The notes under the pieces are model-generated. The model made no database searches and had not been told where the DNA came from. It saw nothing but the letters and a program-made list of their open reading frames with translations. A stretch of DNA of 64,000 nucleotides from JACVRM01 sp963755085. GTDB lineage: Bacteria; Actinomycetota; Thermoleophilia; Gaiellales; Gaiellaceae. The DNA is taken from NCBI GenBank assembly GCA_963755085.1, contig CAVWIN010000013.1, positions 1-64,000 on the forward strand, given 5' to 3'. The translations under genes and the position numbers were made by a program. Numbering within the stretch: the first letter of the stretch is position 1; each line of letters begins with the position of its first letter. This document shows positions 61,567 through 64,000 of this stretch, one piece after another.

Positions 61567-62559
61567 CTAGAAGATCGCTTCGATGGGCCAGTAGAGGAGC
61601 CCGGCCACGAGTGCCGCTGCGGGGATCGTCACGATCCACGCGACCACGATGTTCCCGGCCACGCCCCAGCGGACGGCGGACAGCCGGCGCGTCGCGCCCG
61701 CGCCCATGACCGCGCCCGAGATGCACTGCGTGGTCGAAACCGGGAACCCGTAGTGGGTGGCGACGAAGAGGGTCGCGCCCGCCGACGCCTGGGAGGCGAA
61801 GCCGCCGGCCGGGTCCATGCTGTAGATGCGCTGCCCGAGCGTGCGGATGATGCGCCAGCCGCCGACGTACGTTCCGCCGGCGATGGCGGCACCGGCAGCG
61901 ACCTTGACCCAGTTCGGGATGTAGAAGGTGTCGATCGAGCCGTTGGCGTAGAGCGCCAGCGCGATCACGCCCATCGTCTTCTGCGCGTCGTTCGCGCCGT
62001 GCGTGAAGGCGAAGAAGCTGCCCGACGCGAGCTGGCCGAGGCGGAACGACCGGTTCGCCAGGTGCGCGGTCATCCACATGAAGCCCCAGTAGATGATCAG
62101 CAGCAGGACGAATGCCCCGGCGAAGCCGATGATCGGCGAGAGGATCCCAGGGATGACGACCTTGTGCCAGATGTCCGACCACTCGACGCCCTCGATGCCG
62201 GACTGCACGAGCGCGGCGCCGATCAGCCCGCCGATCAGCGCGTGCGAGGAGCTGGAGGGGATGCCGCGCCGCCACGTGAGCAGGTTCCACGTGATCGCGC
62301 CGAGCAGCGCCGCGAGCAGCGTCTGCTCGGTGACCAGCCCCACGTCGATGATGCCCTTGCCGACCGTCTTCGCGACCGCGGTCGTGACGAAGGCGCCGAG
62401 CAGGTTCGCGATCGTGGCCAGCGCGACCGCCTGGCGCGGGGACATCGCGTGCGTCGACACGGACGTCGCGATCGCGTTGGCCGTGTCGTGGAAGCCGTTG
62501 GTGAAGTCGAACGCGAGCGCGGTCAGGATGACGGCGACGAGGAGGGTGTCGCCACCCAC
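61567..62559 (-). CDS. pit: Inorganic phosphate transporter, PiT family
   Basis: A 330-residue protein with about ten membrane helices and two PiT signatures: DFTNGFHDTANAIATSVST near the N-terminus and FAFTHGANDAQKTMGVIAL in the middle. It takes up phosphate, usually as a metal-phosphate complex, by cation symport. The GTG start at 62559 overlaps the DUF47 stop by one base. This low-affinity system next to high-affinity Pst genes makes a complete phosphate locus. Confidence 0.92.
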   Translation of the reverse strand: MGGDTLLVAVILTALAFDFTNGFHDTANAIATSVSTHAMSPRQAVALATIANLLGAFVTTAVAKTVGKGIIDVGLVTEQTLLAALLGAITWNLLTWRRGIPSSSSHALIGGLIGAALVQSGIEGVEWSDIWHKVVIPGILSPIIGFAGAFVLLLIIYWGFMWMTAHLANRSFRLGQLASGSFFAFTHGANDAQKTMGVIALALYANGSIDTFYIPNWVKVAAGAAIAGGTYVGGWRIIRTLGQRIYSMDPAGGFASQASAGATLFVATHYGFPVSTTQCISGAVMGAGATRRLSAVRWGVAGNIVVAWIVTIPAAALVAGLLYWPIEAIF

Positions 62560-63140
62560 TACCGGTTCTTGACGTAGATCGCCTCGAGCACGTCCGCAGC
62601 GTTCTCGCAGGCGTCGACGGCCTCCTCGAGGCGCTCATGGATGTCCTTCCAGCGGATGATCGCGACCGGGTCGGGCTCGTTCCGGAAGAGCTCGCCGACC
62701 GCGTCGCGCAGCAGGCGGTCGCCCTCGTCCTCGAGCGCGCGCAGCGCGGCCAGCTCCTCGTCCGAGTCCCGGAAGCCCTCGAGGTGCCCGACCGCCTCGT
62801 CGAGCTGCATCGCCGCCTCGAGGATCACCTGTGCCTGCTCCCGGGCGCGCGCCGGCACCTGCGATGCACCGTACGAGCCGAGGTTGTCGGCCGCCTCGTC
62901 GACGTTGTCGCAGACGTCGTCGAGCGCGCCGGCGAGGTCGTAGATGTCGTCGCGGTCGAACGGTGTGACGAACGTGCGGTTGAGGAGGTCGATGACCTCG
63001 CGGGTCAGCTGGTCGCCGCGGTGCTCGTGCGCCTTGATCTGCTCGATCAGCTCCGCGCCGCCGTCAGGGAAGCGGTCGAGCAGCTGCCCGAGCAAGCGCG
63101 AGATGTCGACCGCATTGGTCGACGCTCGTTTGAGCAGCAC
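62559..63140 (-). CDS. DUF47 (PhoU-like) Pit accessory protein
   Basis: A 193-residue helical protein from GTG 63140. KRASTNAVDISRLLGQLL, IKAHEHRGDQLTREVIDLLNRTFVTPFDRDDIYDLAGALDDVCDNVDEAAD and IIRWKDIHERLEEAVDACENAADVLEAI in order match DUF47 proteins that control Pit transporters. The family N-terminus (RRISFTPQRREFF) is encoded just upstream in the same frame but without a start. A GTG at 63190 would supply it if two bases (AC) at about 63185 were removed. So the true start is probably 63190 and the sequence shows another frameshift. Confidence 0.85.
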   Translation of the reverse strand: MLLKRASTNAVDISRLLGQLLDRFPDGGAELIEQIKAHEHRGDQLTREVIDLLNRTFVTPFDRDDIYDLAGALDDVCDNVDEAADNLGSYGASQVPARAREQAQVILEAAMQLDEAVGHLEGFRDSDEELAALRALEDEGDRLLRDAVGELFRNEPDPVAIIRWKDIHERLEEAVDACENAADVLEAIYVKNR

Positions 63141-63194
63141 GAAGAACTCGCGCCGCTGGGGGGTGAAGGAGATCCGGCGGATGTGCGCACTTTT

Positions 63195-64000
63195 TCACGT
63201 TCGGGGAAAGCGACACTCGATCTGCAGGCCCGCACCGGTCGTGCCGCTCGCGTCCACCGTCCCGCCAGCCGCCGTGACGATGTGCTTGACGATCGCGAGC
63301 CCCAGGCCGGTGCCGCGAGAGGCGCGCGCCCGGTCGCTGCGGTAGAAACGCTCGAACAACCGCGGCAGGTCTTCGGCGGCCACGCCGACGCCGTTGTCTT
63401 CGGCGACGATCACGTGCGCGTCGAGCTCGTCACGGCACGTGAGCGTGAAGGTGGAGCCCTCGCCGGCGTAACGGATCGCGTTGCCGGCGAGGTTCTCGCC
63501 GACGACCTGCAGCATCCGCTGGCGAAGCGGTACCGCGAAGCTCGGCGTGCAGTCGAGCCGCAGCTGCACGCCCGCGCGCTCCGCAGCGGGGGCGAGCTCG
63601 GCGAAGACAGTCTCGAGCACGGGCAACGCCCGAATCGACCCGAGCGCGACAACCGCCCGTCCGCTCTCGAGCTCGCTGACGAAGAGCACGTCGTCGATCA
63701 GCTCGCGGATGCGGTCGACCTCCTCGCGCGCCTCGCCGATCAGCGCCTGCGGGTCGGTACCGGGCAGCGTCGCCGACTCGAGCAGCGCCAGCAGCCGTGC
63801 GAGCGGCGTGCGGAGCTCGTGCGAGACGGCGGCCGTGAAGCCGGCGCGCAGCTCCTCGTACGCCGCCACGTCACCTGGGCCGCTGAGGTACACGAGCGTC
63901 TCGAGGCGCCCGTCGACCGCATACGGCACCTCGAGCGGCGTCCGCCCGCCGGTGCGCGCGGCAGCCTCGGAGAACGGCGTGCCCTCGTCGAGCCCGTCGA
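63195..64000 (-). CDS. Sensor histidine kinase, PhoR-like (5' end outside window)
   Basis: The last 267 or so residues of a kinase; the frame is open to the window edge. It has the H-box AVSHELRTPLARLLALLE (phospho-His), N-box ENLAGNAIRYAG, G1 EDNGVGVAAEDLP, F-box RLFERFYRSDRARA and G2 GTGLGLAIVKHIV. It phosphorylates a response regulator not seen here. Its position upstream of DUF47, pit and pst genes suggests the phosphate sensor. The end lies five bases before the likely DUF47 GTG. Confidence 0.88.
   Translation of the reverse strand, partial: DGLDEGTPFSEAAARTGGRTPLEVPYAVDGRLETLVYLSGPGDVAAYEELRAGFTAAVSHELRTPLARLLALLESATLPGTDPQALIGEAREEVDRIRELIDDVLFVSELESGRAVVALGSIRALPVLETVFAELAPAAERAGVQLRLDCTPSFAVPLRQRMLQVVGENLAGNAIRYAGEGSTFTLTCRDELDAHVIVAEDNGVGVAAEDLPRLFERFYRSDRARASRGTGLGLAIVKHIVTAAGGTVDASGTTGAGLQIECRFPRT

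Overview
The window is very GC-rich DNA with many GTG and TTG starts, four-base GTGA/ATGA gene overlaps, a SigR/RsrA-type redox sigma pair and an actinobacterial PAC2 protein. This suggests a deep-branching actinobacterium, probably Thermoleophilia-like (inference). No rRNA, complete tRNA or CRISPR array was seen.

Layout. 0-5.3 kb: 3' end of a helicase gene, two 25-bp palindromes, then a minus-strand group (thioredoxin-like lipoprotein, selD, ctaA, PAC2). 5.3-7.2 kb: an HTH-TPR regulator followed by a 40-residue secreted peptide, and a divergent promoter reading into a structured segment without a gene. 7.2-17 kb: DHA2 transporter, acyl-CoA synthetase plus SDR, hotdog-like gene, nadE, two CAP-domain secreted proteins and a Mug-NUDIX fusion. 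17-20.2 kb: an accessory island with 42-bp repeats, a resolvase with a palindromic site upstream, a collagen-like secreted protein and a truncated nuclease. 20.2-22.1 kb: small protein, OsmC and a cysteine-desulfurase-like enzyme. 22.5-32.7 kb: two large ATPase/TPR/cyclase-domain regulators flank a five-gene DUF4242/ABC import operon and a stretch of gene debris. 32.7-43.5 kb: epimerase, thioesterase, M16 peptidase, sigma factor with a membrane tail, secreted proteins, acetyl-CoA synthetase, arginase-family enzyme and M24 peptidase. 43.8-45.7 kb: arsenic operon (DUF2180, arsR, ACR3) behind a perfect operator-like inverted repeat. 46-52.7 kb: a three-subunit molybdenum hydroxylase with an amidohydrolase, a MocA-like protein, a cyclophilin lipoprotein and an HTH-LytR_C protein. 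52.6-55.6 kb: sigR/rsrA-like pair with an exact SigR-type promoter, metal-binding protein, GCS2 ligase. 55.6-64 kb: HtrA protease and a phosphate locus (phoU, pstBACS, pit, DUF47, partial histidine kinase) with PHO-box-like repeats before pstS.

A recurrent feature is apparent frameshifts in otherwise well-conserved genes (hotdog gene, second CAP gene, ATPase-LuxR-cyclase, first ABC permease, pstB, pstA, pstS, probably the DUF47 gene). Most are losses of a CG pair or one-base changes in short runs. I read them mainly as consensus errors, except that the CAP-gene site lies in a hexanucleotide tract where real slippage is plausible.

The most interesting candidate system is the HTH-TPR regulator with its secreted micro-peptide and the divergent putative RNA, an arrangement resembling RRNPP peptide signalling.
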